From: Pantoea trifolii
GTDB lineage: Bacteria; Pseudomonadota; Gammaproteobacteria; Enterobacterales; Enterobacteriaceae
Direction: 5' to 3'
Length of the DNA: 64,000 bases
Assembly: GCF_024506435.1 (NCBI RefSeq)
Contig: NZ_JANIET010000001.1
Coordinates: forward strand, 2,666,001 to 2,730,000
Shown here: positions 26,407 through 35,600 of the stretch, piece after piece
Layout: every line of letters begins with the position of its first letter
How positions within the stretch are numbered: position 1 is the first letter of the stretch
Translations under genes and position numbers: made by a program
The notes under the pieces: model-generated
Told to the model about the DNA's origin: nothing
What the model saw: the letters and a program-made list of their open reading frames with translations, nothing else
Databases searched by the model: none

Positions 26407-27626
26407 ACCATGCGCTCCAGAATTTTCGCCAGCTCACCGTAAGCGATGTGCTGATTGAACTCAGTTTCGACTTTCTGGCGCGCGGCCGCGACCACCGGAG
26501 CCACATCGACATCGCCGCGCGACAGACGCAGCAGCGTCGCCGCCAGCTCGTCAGGATCGTTCTCAGCCACCAGCCATCCGCTGACGTCATTCTCAATCAG
26601 CTCAGGAATGCCGCTGTGATAGGTCGACACCACCGGCAAGCCAACCGCCATCGCTTCCATCAGCGCCACCGGAATGCCTTCCATATCGCCATCTGCGGCG
26701 GTTTTGGATGGCAGCAGGAAGATGTCCGCTTCGTTTAGCGCCTGACGAATCTCGTCCTGCGGCTTAAAGCCCGGCATGTCGACGCAATCCTGCAATCCGG
26801 CACGCGCAATGTGCTCGCGCATCATGCCGTCCTGTTCGCCGTTACCGATGATGGTGAACTGGAACTGGCCGCCATTATTGCGCAGGATTTCGCTGGCTTT
26901 CACCGCGACATCCAACCCTTTCTTCTCGGTCAGACGCGCAACAGAGACGATGCGCAGCGGTTGATGGAAGGCTTCGCGCGGGCGGAAGTTAAACTTCTCC
27001 GGCTCGATGCCCATACGCGTCACGTGCACTTTGGCACGCGGACAGCCCATCTCAATCAGCTTGTTCTCCCACAAGTGGCTGATAGGCAACATCAGTTCAC
27101 TCTGTTTGAACAGGTTGATGTAGTCGAGCTTGTGCTCTTCGAGGATGTGACGACGTGAAATATCCGCGCCGTGGAACACCGTCGCCTGCTTGCCTTTCAG
27201 CACGCCAAGCTCGCGCAGTTTGTTCGCCAGCGCGCCGGCATAGCCGAAGTGCACCAGAAACACATCTGCGGTGTATGGCTGCTTAGTGTTGGCGACAATC
27301 GCCGGCAGCAGCAGTTTGCTGGCCTGTGCGCCGTAACGACGCACATTCAGCGACTTGAGCAGCGCGCCTTTGGTGATTTTCGGCAGTATCAAGCCGATAC
27401 GCTGCGTCAGCTTATCGAGGTTGGATACTTTCTCTTCCGGCAGTAAATAGTGGGTTTTCGCTGCCAAATTGTAGTCATCGAACGCGGCGTGGCGATTGAT
27501 CATATCGCCCGGAAACACGGAGATAATCTCCACGTCGTAGCCTGCGTCAATGAAATGCGTTACCTGATTGAGCACAAAGGTCTCAGAGGCAACAGGAAAA
27601 CGCATGGTGAAAAAGGTCAGCTTCAT
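26403..27626 (-). CDS. amsK: EPS glycosyltransferase AmsK-like (GT4)
   Basis: 407 residues from ATG 27626, GT-B fold of family 4 resembling AmsK/WcaL. Start MKLTFFTMRFPVASETFVLNQ is typical of colanic acid and amylovoran late transferases; later VTRMGIEPEKFNF, IVSVARLTEKKGLDVAV and LPSKTAADGDMEGIPVALMEAMAVGLP contain the UDP/phosphate-binding and E-x7-E motifs. It adds one of the last sugars of the EPS unit. A longer frame to 27680 overlaps amsJ and lacks support; ATG 27626 begins 4 bp after the amsJ stop, with GGGGTGA as ribosome-binding site. Donor sugar is not readable. Confidence 0.9.
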   Translation of the reverse strand: MKLTFFTMRFPVASETFVLNQVTHFIDAGYDVEIISVFPGDMINRHAAFDDYNLAAKTHYLLPEEKVSNLDKLTQRIGLILPKITKGALLKSLNVRRYGAQASKLLLPAIVANTKQPYTADVFLVHFGYAGALANKLRELGVLKGKQATVFHGADISRRHILEEHKLDYINLFKQSELMLPISHLWENKLIEMGCPRAKVHVTRMGIEPEKFNFRPREAFHQPLRIVSVARLTEKKGLDVAVKASEILRNNGGQFQFTIIGNGEQDGMMREHIARAGLQDCVDMPGFKPQDEIRQALNEADIFLLPSKTAADGDMEGIPVALMEAMAVGLPVVSTYHSGIPELIENDVSGWLVAENDPDELAATLLRLSRGDVDVAPVVAAARQKVETEFNQHIAYGELAKILERMV

Positions 27627-27630
27627 CACT

Positions 27631-28893
27631 TCACCCCAGGACGTTGAGAATTTCTGCTGTAATGCGGTTACCAATCTCACGCTCCTGCGCCACCGCGGTA
27701 TCCACTTTGCGTTTCACGTTGTCGTAGTCGGCCAGCACCGTCTGCACTTTATCGATGAGCGAACCGTCCATCAGGCTCTGCACATCGGTGGCCATCTGCG
27801 GCAGGCCAAGCTGTTTCATCACGCCGAGCGACTTGTGCTCGTAGTTGATGGCCACGGCTGGCGTACCAAAGTTCATGGAGATGATGGCGGAGTGCAGGCG
27901 GGTACCAATGGTCAGATGACAATGGCTGAGGAGGATGCCGAGTTCGAGGTCGTTGAACTCGTCCATGATGACATGGTAATGCTCGGGATGCTCGACATGA
28001 TCGCGCAACGTTAGCGCCACCATGCGGTCATCTTTGGCGTAGCTATCAATACCGGTACAGGTAGAGAAGGCAACCACCTGATAACCTTCAGCAATCATCG
28101 CGTTAATCACGCGGCCAAAGGCAGCTTCATACTCTTTCTGCGTCACACCGAGACGTTTGTCAAACGGCGCCAGTTCGCGCACGGTAATCGCAATGGTTTT
28201 GCGTGCGCTGATAATCGCTTGCCAGTGCAGCAGGTTATGGCTTGGATTGGCCACCTCACGCGCTTCAACCAGAAACGCGGTATCAACGCCCTTCTTCACC
28301 TTGCTGGTGGTCACGCCATCTTGTTTCAGGCGGTCGTAGCTCACCTCTTCGCGCAGTACCAGGCTGTCGACGCGATCAAAGACAAAGTTCGCCAGCGCAT
28401 TCACGCGCGGGTTTTCGAATGGACCGACCGAGTGACCGACCATATGCAGCGGCTTTTTCGCCATCAGCGCACAGAGCGCGTGGTCGAATTGGGTTACGCC
28501 GTACAGGTCGACGAAAAACGAGCCACCAACCTGAATAATCGCGTCATACTGCGCAAGGCTTTTGGTAAACGCCGCCAGATGCGGTGGCACCGAGAAGGAT
28601 TTGTACACGCCGCCTTTGCCGAGGTGCGCCATCATGATGTCCGGCATCAAACGGTTCGCTACTTTGCGTTTCAGGCTACCGACTAACCCTTTGCCCGACT
28701 TGCTGTTGTGCAGGAACAGGGAATCCTGCTGGATGTCCTGCTGCAGTAAATAGCCAGAGCTTGTTGGATAACGGCTGATCACATCGATATCCAAATCCGC
28801 GCGCGCGGATTTCAGTGAATCAATCAGCCCACGTAAAATCGCGCCATCCCCACGATTTCCACAGGTATGGTTTCCTACCAATAAAATCTTCAT
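27631..28893 (-). CDS. amsJ: Polysaccharide pyruvyl transferase AmsJ
   Basis: 420 residues of the polysaccharide pyruvyltransferase (CsaB/AmsJ/WcaK) superfamily. The N-terminus MKILLVGNHTCGNRGDGAIL, the internal IIQVGGSFFVDLYG and VGHSVGPFENP, and the C-terminal CHLTIGTRLHSAIISMNFGTPAV are characteristic. AmsJ-type enzymes transfer pyruvate from phosphoenolpyruvate to form a ketal on a terminal galactose of amylovoran-like EPS, adding negative charge. Its place between amsF and amsK matches the amylovoran cluster. The 226-bp gap upstream is filled with small palindromes. Confidence 0.92.
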   Translation of the reverse strand: MKILLVGNHTCGNRGDGAILRGLIDSLKSARADLDIDVISRYPTSSGYLLQQDIQQDSLFLHNSKSGKGLVGSLKRKVANRLMPDIMMAHLGKGGVYKSFSVPPHLAAFTKSLAQYDAIIQVGGSFFVDLYGVTQFDHALCALMAKKPLHMVGHSVGPFENPRVNALANFVFDRVDSLVLREEVSYDRLKQDGVTTSKVKKGVDTAFLVEAREVANPSHNLLHWQAIISARKTIAITVRELAPFDKRLGVTQKEYEAAFGRVINAMIAEGYQVVAFSTCTGIDSYAKDDRMVALTLRDHVEHPEHYHVIMDEFNDLELGILLSHCHLTIGTRLHSAIISMNFGTPAVAINYEHKSLGVMKQLGLPQMATDVQSLMDGSLIDKVQTVLADYDNVKRKVDTAVAQEREIGNRITAEILNVLG

Positions 28894-29026
28894 AAAAAAA
28901 CTCCGGAAAAATTTTTGTAATTTTTACAAGCCGCCAATAGCTGCACTGGCAAAGTGAACTCTGATTCAAAGGACTGCAATGGGAGTAAACCCCAAAAAGT
29001 GGTGCTTAACGTCGGTGCTGCTCTCT

Positions 29027-29102
29027 GGTGCGCATGAATGCGTACCCTACAAAACCCATCATCCAATGCCGATTTAACGTAGGGTCGCCATTAATGGCGA
29101 CC
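29027..29102. repeat. Pair of short intergenic palindromes between amsF and amsJ
   Basis: The gap 28894-29119 contains GGTGCGCAT/ATGCGTACC (29027-29045, one mismatch) and, about 40 bp later, the perfect 20-bp palindrome GGTCGCCATT/AATGGCGACC (29083-29102). The second lies 17 bp after the amsF stop on the minus strand, so it could form a hairpin in the transcript inside the EPS operon. It shares its core with 25033-25060 and 45482-45501. Nothing else was recognised in the gap. Confidence 0.75.
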
Positions 29103-29119
29103 GATTTACAAACCACTCA

Positions 29120-31330
29120 TTACGACTTCACAGCGAAATACGGCATAGCCACCTGCTCGCCATTTATCACTACCGAGATGAAACCTTTGGGTTCGCGGGT
29201 ATCAACCTGTTCCGGCTTGAGCGCGCGCGATGCCATCAATAAATCGCCCTGCTCGTTACCGCCGATGCCAGCCTTACCGTTGTGCAGGCTGAAACGCTGC
29301 GGCGCCTGCTGTGCGCCACTGCCCGGTGCGCCTTTGTCCATCACCGCATCCACACGCGCACATTGGCCGGTCAGGAAGCGATCCTTGGCGGTGCTTTTGA
29401 TCAGCACGGCGGTGGTCGGCGTCCAGCCCGCCAGCTTGACGTAGACTTTGGTGTCGGTATCGCTTCGCGCTTCTAAACGCACATCAACCACCGGCGAGCT
29501 ACCTTCCGCTGACCAGCTGGCTTCGGCTTTGTTTTTCTTGCGCTGCAGATGAATCACCGCGCGGCCGCCAGTGCCTTTACCGTTGATCACATCCATCAGC
29601 GGCTGATTGGCAGTACCGTTATTAAACTGCGACTGGCCAAACACCTCGATCTCCCAGCTATCGCCCACCGTTGGCGAGTAGAAGTTGCCGAGTTCAAACC
29701 AGGTTTGCTGATCGCTGTTATTGGTCAGGCGGAAGCGCGAGGTGATGTAGTTGTATTTCAGGCTGCCATCGATGGCGACGCCGTAAGATTCGACGCGCGT
29801 TGAGCCCATTTCCCAGATGTTCAGCCAGCGCTCGCCTTCAAGCGAGTTATCAATCCAGCTGCCCGACTGCAGATTGGTCTGACGCATATTAAGGCGCGAG
29901 TTACGCGCGTTAAGCGGGTTCTTACAATCCTCAATGCTCAGCGCATCGACAATCCACTGGCCGTTCGAGATGTCGCCAGGGAAATCGCTGTGCTCAATCC
30001 AGCCGTTATGGATGATGGATTGGCTGCAGCGTGGCAGATTCAACACCATGCCGCCTTTACAGTGCTGAGCGTTAAAGTTGGAGAGCTCAATCGCGGTGCT
30101 GTGATCCCATGCGCCGGCCTTTTGACCCGACCAGCTGGCTTTAATCACATCGCCGGTACAGGCGTTGGCATACCACTGGTCGATTTTGCAATCCAGCGTA
30201 TCCAGCAGGCTAAGGGAGACGCCGCCAACCTGATTGAAGCGCAGGCAAGCGCCACGGAAGAACTGGCCGCCCGGACAGGTATTGCGGAACAAACCCTGTT
30301 TGTTCGGACGCTTGTCAGTGTTGCCGTTGAAATTCAGGTTGGAGATTTCCGTCCAGCGCGCATTCACCTGGAACAGGAATTCGGAGCGTCCGTCAGAAAC
30401 CAGCGTGGTCGCCGGGAAATAACCGAAGTTGACCATCGCGCCCGAGATGCGGAAGAAGCGACGACCTTCGTCACCGAAATCACATTCGGAAACGAAGAAG
30501 GTACCGGCCGGGAACTGCACGCAGATCTGCTGGCTGGCATCAATCGACCATTGATACATGGCTTTGATCGCCGGCGCGGTATCGGTTTTGCCGTCGGCGA
30601 TGGCGCCGAAATCAAACAGCGTCAGGCGGTTAAAATCTTCCACCACACGACGCCAGGTGAAACCGTTGCCGCTGAAGTTCACGCCGCCATCATCTTTGCC
30701 ATCACCGAAGGTGCCGACGAACTCGCCGCCGCCCACTTCCAGCCCTTCGTGCCAGCTTTTCAGCTTGATTTTGGCACCGGCAAACAGCGGACGGGTTTTG
30801 CGCAGTTCTTCAACCGACGGAATTTCGCCAATCAGCTGGTAGCCGTTCGGCTGCGCCAGACGCTGGCTAAAGTTGCTCTGATTAGGACGTGAAACATCGC
30901 TGATGGAGAACAGCGTGTGGCCTTGATCGTCCTCCACCACCATTGAGTGTGATGGATTAGCGATCAACGCCGCATTGTCGTGAATGAACTGGGCGAAGTT
31001 CCCTTTGTTCAACGCAATCGGCTGGCTGATTTGTGACACTTTGCCATTGGCATCGCGCAGAAACACCGGGATCTGATTACCAGACTGGCTGGCATCACTG
31101 CCTGCCTTACCGATCCACAGTTTGCCCTCAAAGTTCTGCCAGAACTGCGGTGGCATGGTATAGACGTTTTCTGGCGTCAGAATCGGCACATCGCCCGCCG
31201 GTACGCTGGACGGATCCACAGATTTTAACGTTGGCTGACCACTTTTTGCGGCGTAGCTGGAAAACGCACTCACTGAGAGCGCAGTAACAATCGAGGAGGC
31301 TGCGGCCTGCAAGACTTCTCTTCTTTTCAT
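29120..31330 (-). CDS. amsF: Secreted EPS glycanase, AmsF/WceF family (tailspike-like beta-helix)
   Basis: 736 residues, AmsF/WceF type. The Pantoea stewartii homologue WceF is a tailspike-like glycanase that cuts its own EPS. The N-terminus MKRREVLQAAASSIV followed by a hydrophobic stretch and SSYAA is a signal peptide with two adjacent arginines, compatible with Tat export. The body has LTLFDFGAIADGKTDTAPAIKAM near residues 236-258, the standard opening of pectate-lyase-like right-handed beta-helices, then many short repeats rich in N, G and hydrophobic residues. The catalytic carboxylates cannot be named without a structure. Lies between a GT4 gene and amsJ, as in amylovoran and stewartan loci. 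Confidence 0.88.
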   Translation of the reverse strand: MKRREVLQAAASSIVTALSVSAFSSYAAKSGQPTLKSVDPSSVPAGDVPILTPENVYTMPPQFWQNFEGKLWIGKAGSDASQSGNQIPVFLRDANGKVSQISQPIALNKGNFAQFIHDNAALIANPSHSMVVEDDQGHTLFSISDVSRPNQSNFSQRLAQPNGYQLIGEIPSVEELRKTRPLFAGAKIKLKSWHEGLEVGGGEFVGTFGDGKDDGGVNFSGNGFTWRRVVEDFNRLTLFDFGAIADGKTDTAPAIKAMYQWSIDASQQICVQFPAGTFFVSECDFGDEGRRFFRISGAMVNFGYFPATTLVSDGRSEFLFQVNARWTEISNLNFNGNTDKRPNKQGLFRNTCPGGQFFRGACLRFNQVGGVSLSLLDTLDCKIDQWYANACTGDVIKASWSGQKAGAWDHSTAIELSNFNAQHCKGGMVLNLPRCSQSIIHNGWIEHSDFPGDISNGQWIVDALSIEDCKNPLNARNSRLNMRQTNLQSGSWIDNSLEGERWLNIWEMGSTRVESYGVAIDGSLKYNYITSRFRLTNNSDQQTWFELGNFYSPTVGDSWEIEVFGQSQFNNGTANQPLMDVINGKGTGGRAVIHLQRKKNKAEASWSAEGSSPVVDVRLEARSDTDTKVYVKLAGWTPTTAVLIKSTAKDRFLTGQCARVDAVMDKGAPGSGAQQAPQRFSLHNGKAGIGGNEQGDLLMASRALKPEQVDTREPKGFISVVINGEQVAMPYFAVKS

Positions 31331-31387
31331 GCTTCAATTCCCGTGGTTGTACGGCCAAAAAGGATTCCCGAGGCACGATAATTGTCG

Positions 31388-32422
31388 CTAAACAAGCGCG
31401 AGCCAGCTCTGCTTGATCTGGTTACCGTCAAACTTGAGCGCGGTTTCTTTGGTTTTTTCACTCATCGCATAGAACAGGCCATCATCGCTGGCGAGCTGCT
31501 CCATACGCTTAATAAACGTGGTTTTGTCATTCATCGGCACAAGGAAGCCATCTTCACCGTGATTGATGATCTCCTGCGGCCCGGTTGGGCAATCGTACGC
31601 CACCACCGGCAGCGACCAGGATTTGGCCTCCAGCAGCACCAGCGGCAAACCTTCATAGCGCGAGGTCATCAGCGCCATGTCGCTTTCGCGGTAGTAATCG
31701 TTGATGTTGCTGACTTTGCCGACGAAATTGACGCTGTTAGTGATACCTAACGCGGCAGCCTGATCGTGCAGCTGCTGGCGCAGTTCGCCGTCACCGGCAA
31801 TCACCAGTTTCCACTCGGGATGCTTCTTACTGAAGTCGGCCCAGATATCCAGCAACAGGTCGAAGCCTTTCTGGTTATCAAGACGCCCCACCGCCAGCGC
31901 CTGACGGCTGCGCGTTTGGCGTTGAAACGCTTTGTACACCACCGGATTGGGGATTTGCTGGCTGGCAATATTCCAGCGGTTAAAGACCTGATGATCTTTG
32001 TCAGTCAGGACGATCACCTGATCGTAATAGCGCAGCATCAGCCACTTCAGCAGCTTAATTGGCTTGCTGAACGAGTTGATCGCGATGTGTTCGCAGGCAT
32101 ACGCCTTGAAGCGCTTCTTCTTCAGCGCCATCAGGTTCCAGAAGGCGAACATCACGCTCAGGCGGCCCATGCTGATCAGGAATACGCTGTCGAAGCCTTC
32201 CTGGTGGATGCTGGCAACGGCGCTTTTAATCGGGTTGCTGTGGCCTTCAAAGCTGACAATTTTTTTCACACGTTCGAACGGATAAAAGGTTTTGCCGTGG
32301 CCTTCCAGCGAGTAAATGGTGACTTCATGCTGTTCGCCAAGGCACTCAGACATAAAGTTGCAGATGTTTTCCGTGCCCGCATATGAGTAGGCATCTTTAA
32401 TCACCAAAACGATCTTTTTCAT
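31388..32422 (-). CDS. EPS glycosyltransferase, GT4 (AmsD/WceN-like)
   Basis: 344 residues, GT-B. N-terminal KIVLVIKDAYSYAGTENICNFM, then a linker with QAHMLRYYDQ-like helical sequence, QALAVGRLDNQKGFDLLLDIW near residue 175, VIAGDGELRQQL and DMALMTSRYEGLPLVLLEAKSWSLPVVAYDCPTG split over about 252-285, which holds the E-x7-E motif. It resembles AmsD-type galactosyltransferases. Upstream, an ERIC element separates it from the GT2 gene at 32580. In Erwinia amylovora the transferase order is amsB-amsD-amsE; here two GT2 genes precede this one, so one-to-one naming is not secure. Confidence 0.85.
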   Translation of the reverse strand: MKKIVLVIKDAYSYAGTENICNFMSECLGEQHEVTIYSLEGHGKTFYPFERVKKIVSFEGHSNPIKSAVASIHQEGFDSVFLISMGRLSVMFAFWNLMALKKKRFKAYACEHIAINSFSKPIKLLKWLMLRYYDQVIVLTDKDHQVFNRWNIASQQIPNPVVYKAFQRQTRSRQALAVGRLDNQKGFDLLLDIWADFSKKHPEWKLVIAGDGELRQQLHDQAAALGITNSVNFVGKVSNINDYYRESDMALMTSRYEGLPLVLLEAKSWSLPVVAYDCPTGPQEIINHGEDGFLVPMNDKTTFIKRMEQLASDDGLFYAMSEKTKETALKFDGNQIKQSWLALV

Positions 32423-32460
32423 AAAATCCTTTCCACCTCAAACGACTGTTTAATTGAGAC

Positions 32461-32577
32461 CCAAATCCTTCGCGCTGCAACAAGGCGGCAAGTACGACCA
32501 TCCCCCGGAGCTTACTTCAGTAAGTGACTGGGGTGGACGTGCGCAGCCAACGCAGTTGCAGCGTGAAGGATGCCGGG
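32461..32577. repeat. ERIC (enterobacterial repetitive intergenic consensus) element
   Basis: Contains GGAGCTTACTTCAGTAAGTG at 32507-32526 and continues with ACTGGGGTGGACG, a close match to the ERIC core. The ends form inverted repeats ATCCTTCGCGCTGCA (32465-32479) and TGCAGCGTGAAGGAT (32557-32571). It fills the gap between two glycosyltransferase genes inside the EPS operon, so it is transcribed as part of the long mRNA and would fold into a large hairpin there. A second copy is at 47321-47433. Confidence 0.9.
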
Positions 32578-32579
32578 TA

Positions 32580-33332
32580 TCAACGGTGTTTTAAGGCGAA
32601 AAGAACGCCGTTCACCATATACCAGACGTAATAGTAATATACTTTTAACGGATTGTTTTTATAGATAATTCTTAATAATTCGAGGTGCCACTTCGCCGCT
32701 TTATTTTTGTTGCGCGACAGTGAATCGCCCAACTCGTAATAGTTGACCAGGGTTTTCTGGATCACGCGGGCTTGTTTGTAGCGGAGGAACAATTCATAGA
32801 GGAACAGGAAGTCTTCGTGGCCTTTACGCTGGAAGAAGATGCCCTGTGGAGGACGGCGGAAACACACCGAGGAGAAGCAAACGCGATATTGCTTCTTCAC
32901 GAAGTTTTCCTGCTGCAGGTAGGGTTTGCTGTAGTTGATATCGTGATCAGCGGTTTTGGTTTTGTAGTGATAATGCGTGATCACGAAATCGTCGCCGGCG
33001 GCAATCGCAGCCGTCTGTTCGGCCAGTTTTTCGCGGTGCCACTCGTCGTCGCTGTCGAGAAACGCGATGATCTCTTCTTTCGCTGCACGCAATCCAACGT
33101 TACGGGTTTCGGCTGCGCCCTGATTCACTTCATTGTCGAGAATGGTGATGCGTGCGTCCCGACAATGTTCACGCACAAAGGCCAGTGAATCATCGGTGGA
33201 TTTGTCGTTGATGAGGTAAAGATGCCAGTCGCTGTAGGTCTGGTTGATGATCGACTCAACCGCGCGCAGAACGGTATTTCGCGCGTTATACATCGGCATC
33301 ACAATACCGACGGTGCCAACATGATTTGTCAT
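32580..33332 (-). CDS. EPS glycosyltransferase, GT2 (GT-A fold)
   Basis: 250 residues. The family 2 domain begins VGIVMPMYNARNTVLRAVES, with LINDKSTDDSLAF (first Asp motif), EVNQGAAETRNVGL and IIAFLDSDDEWH (the DxD-like metal motif) by residue 100. The C-terminal half is basic and aromatic with VYYYYVWYMVNGVLFAL near the end, a possible membrane contact. ATG 33332 is chosen over an upstream GTG frame because GGGT precedes it and the GT2 fold starts there. It resembles AmsE-type enzymes, but the exact equivalent in the amylovoran cluster is uncertain. Its stop codon directly adjoins the ERIC element. Confidence 0.85.
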   Translation of the reverse strand: MTNHVGTVGIVMPMYNARNTVLRAVESIINQTYSDWHLYLINDKSTDDSLAFVREHCRDARITILDNEVNQGAAETRNVGLRAAKEEIIAFLDSDDEWHREKLAEQTAAIAAGDDFVITHYHYKTKTADHDINYSKPYLQQENFVKKQYRVCFSSVCFRRPPQGIFFQRKGHEDFLFLYELFLRYKQARVIQKTLVNYYELGDSLSRNKNKAAKWHLELLRIIYKNNPLKVYYYYVWYMVNGVLFALKHR

Positions 33333-33405
33333 TTGTCTACCCGGAGTTTCAGGAACCAAAAAATTGCCCCCATGTAGGGAGCAAGTGAAAGTGTTTAAAA
33401 GTGAA

Positions 33406-34323
33406 TCAGGAGACGGCTCTTCTGCCCGAGAAGCGCGACTTCACCTTATCGAGCAGGCGATTCATGAAGTAGGCGCGATTGTCACGGTTGGTGAGGAAGA
33501 AGTAGCGTGCAAAGCTGAGGCTGGCCTGCAGCGATTTACCATCCATCTTATAGCGCAGCGGCAGCTTGAACGCCTTATAAGTATGGATGTCGCGTGTGGT
33601 CAGATGCGGCTTCATGGTGTCGAGCCAGAAGAAGGAGTATTTGACCGATTCGCCTTTGTGCTTGGAACCAAATTTGGTCACCAGGTGGTAGGTTGCCAGC
33701 GGCTTGTCGATCATCACGAACGCGTAACCCATGCGGTCAGCGCGGATGCAGAAATCATAATCCTGATGGCGAATATAGCGCGCATCAAACTGAATCTTCG
33801 CCGCATCTTCGCGCTTCAGCACAATGGTGCTGGTTTGAATGAAGCCGTAACAGCCAAACAGATATTCGGCCACGGTTTCGTTCTTACCGGGCGGCTGCAT
33901 CGGCATCACCTTGAGGAAGCTGCCATCCTGATGGATGTTCACCTGACTAAAGATGACGTAGCGCGATTTGCCCTGCGCTTCCAGTTTGGCGATGGTTTCA
34001 CTCGCCACTAATAACTTGTCCGGATGCCACTCATCGTCGGCATCGAGAAAGCTAATAAAGTCGCCGCTTGCCAGCTCAATACCTTTGTTACGGGCGCCGG
34101 CGCCGTTGAGTTTGACCTCAGACAGCTCCAGTTTTATAGCCAAATCCTGATAACGCTCGCTGCGCACCACCTGCGCCAGTTCGGCCGCATCGGCCGATTT
34201 GTCATCAACAATAATGACTTCAAAATTGCGATAGGTTTGCGCTTTGACACAATCTAGCGTCGTGACAATTGATTTCGACGCGTTATACGCGGGAATAACA
34301 ATTGAGAAGCGAATCTCCTGCAT
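33406..34323 (-). CDS. amsB: EPS glycosyltransferase, GT2 (AmsB/WceB-like)
   Basis: 305 residues. FSIVIPAYNASKSIVTTLD starts the GT2 fold; VIIVDDKSADAAEL, NGAGARNKGIELASGDFISF and LDADDEWHPDKL give the nucleotide- and metal-binding motifs, and HQDYDFCIRADRMGY the acceptor-side ED/QD-type region. AmsB-like transferases add an early sugar of the amylovoran/stewartan unit. ATG 34323 with GAGGTG upstream is preferred to the GTG three codons earlier. It follows the acyltransferase gene by 74 bp; the terminal 20 residues are basic. Donor specificity cannot be deduced. Confidence 0.85.
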   Translation of the reverse strand: MQEIRFSIVIPAYNASKSIVTTLDCVKAQTYRNFEVIIVDDKSADAAELAQVVRSERYQDLAIKLELSEVKLNGAGARNKGIELASGDFISFLDADDEWHPDKLLVASETIAKLEAQGKSRYVIFSQVNIHQDGSFLKVMPMQPPGKNETVAEYLFGCYGFIQTSTIVLKREDAAKIQFDARYIRHQDYDFCIRADRMGYAFVMIDKPLATYHLVTKFGSKHKGESVKYSFFWLDTMKPHLTTRDIHTYKAFKLPLRYKMDGKSLQASLSFARYFFLTNRDNRAYFMNRLLDKVKSRFSGRRAVS

Positions 34324-34397
34324 TGCCAGCACCTCATTAAAAAAGTTACAAAATCAATGATATAACTTGTGGGCTCAAAAGAATAATGGGTGGTGTC

Positions 34398-35576
34398 CTA
34401 ATTTGTCGGCGAGGTCTTCATCGCCACTTTCTTCTTGTTGCTACTGCCGATAAACGGTTTCTCGACAAACAGGTAAGTCAGTTTCGCCACATAGAAAGAG
34501 GCGACAAAGAACAGCGTTGAAAGCAAGGTGTAGAACAGGAACGAATGCGGATAGAGCGTTTCTGGGATCTGCTTGATGAAATAGAGCACCACACCGTGAA
34601 TCAGATACAGGCTGTAACTCACCTCACCAATCGACATCAGGGTTTTGTTTTCCAGAATGCCAAACACGGCGTTACCGCTGCTGACAATAAAGAAGATCAC
34701 CGTCAGGCAGCAGAGGAAAATCAGATACCAGAAGGTGTTGCTGGTGAACGACAGCGAGAACAGCGACAGCACAATCACCGCAAAGCCAGCCAGGCTGGAG
34801 GTTTTGTAGTGCGCAAACCTATCGCGATATTTATACGCCAGATAGCCCATGGCGAAGCCCAGCACCGGACGCGGATCGGTATAGGTTTTACCCCACAGAC
34901 GCAGGCCGACCGCCACGCAGAAAATCACGCCGATCGAGCCGAGAATCAGCAGCGTTTTGTATTTGCCTTTGGTGGCGCGGTTAAGGACGTAAATCAGCGG
35001 AATCGACAGATACAGCAGCCATTCGAGGCGCAATGTCCACTCAACACCGGCGTTCACATCCGCCGTCAGGAAATCACCCATGCGATAGCTGCCGATAAAC
35101 AGCAACCACAACACGGCATCTTTCACCGCCGTCAGGCTGTAAGTCAGATCGCCCTGCACCACGCCCACCGCGATGATGACAAAACCGGAGAACCAGAACA
35201 TTGGGACAATACGGCGGATACGCGACTTGAGCAGCTTGTGCGTCAGCTGCCCTGGCGTCAGGGTTTCATTATCCAGCCAGCGATAGAACAGGAAGGCGGA
35301 GATCATGAAGAACAGCAGTACACCGAATTTACCGGAGTTAACGAAGAAGTTGCCTTCGGAGAACCAGGCAAAATAGTCTTTATCGAACACCCACTGACCA
35401 TCCAGCGAATAGATGTAGTGCGCGAAGTGTGAGAACGCCACAATGCTGGCCAGCAGCGCGCGCATACCAGAGATACTTTTAATACCGCTCTCGTTGTAAA
35501 CGCCTTTGTGGAAGGAGAATACTCGCAGAATGATTAGCGCCAGACAAAATGACAGCACCATGATTAATACATACAT
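34398..35576 (-). CDS. Membrane acyltransferase-3 family protein (probable EPS O-acyltransferase)
   Basis: 392 residues with about 10 membrane segments. After a first hydrophobic helix, SGIKSISGMRALLASIVAFSHFAHY holds the conserved R and the catalytic-type His of acyltransferase-3 proteins (OafA/NolL family). RRIVPMFWFSGF near residue 130, GFAMGYLAYKYRD near 245 and SIGEVSYSLYLIHGVVLYF near 318 are further family hallmarks. These proteins carry acyl groups, usually acetyl, across the inner membrane to periplasmic glycans. Many carry a C-terminal SGNH domain; this one ends after the last membrane helix, and a free SGNH protein is encoded directly upstream. Acetyl as donor is an inference. Confidence 0.88.
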   Translation of the reverse strand: MYVLIMVLSFCLALIILRVFSFHKGVYNESGIKSISGMRALLASIVAFSHFAHYIYSLDGQWVFDKDYFAWFSEGNFFVNSGKFGVLLFFMISAFLFYRWLDNETLTPGQLTHKLLKSRIRRIVPMFWFSGFVIIAVGVVQGDLTYSLTAVKDAVLWLLFIGSYRMGDFLTADVNAGVEWTLRLEWLLYLSIPLIYVLNRATKGKYKTLLILGSIGVIFCVAVGLRLWGKTYTDPRPVLGFAMGYLAYKYRDRFAHYKTSSLAGFAVIVLSLFSLSFTSNTFWYLIFLCCLTVIFFIVSSGNAVFGILENKTLMSIGEVSYSLYLIHGVVLYFIKQIPETLYPHSFLFYTLLSTLFFVASFYVAKLTYLFVEKPFIGSSNKKKVAMKTSPTN

Positions 35577-35600
35577 GTCAGCTCCTGAATCTGAGTTGGG

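Noticed and set aside
29990..30892. 300-codon frame antisense to amsF
   Set aside because: No start signal and no family; amsF on the other strand is clearly real.
34545..35432. 295-codon frame antisense to the acyltransferase gene
   Set aside because: Low-complexity His/Gln/Arg translation, typical of antisense reading of a membrane protein gene.
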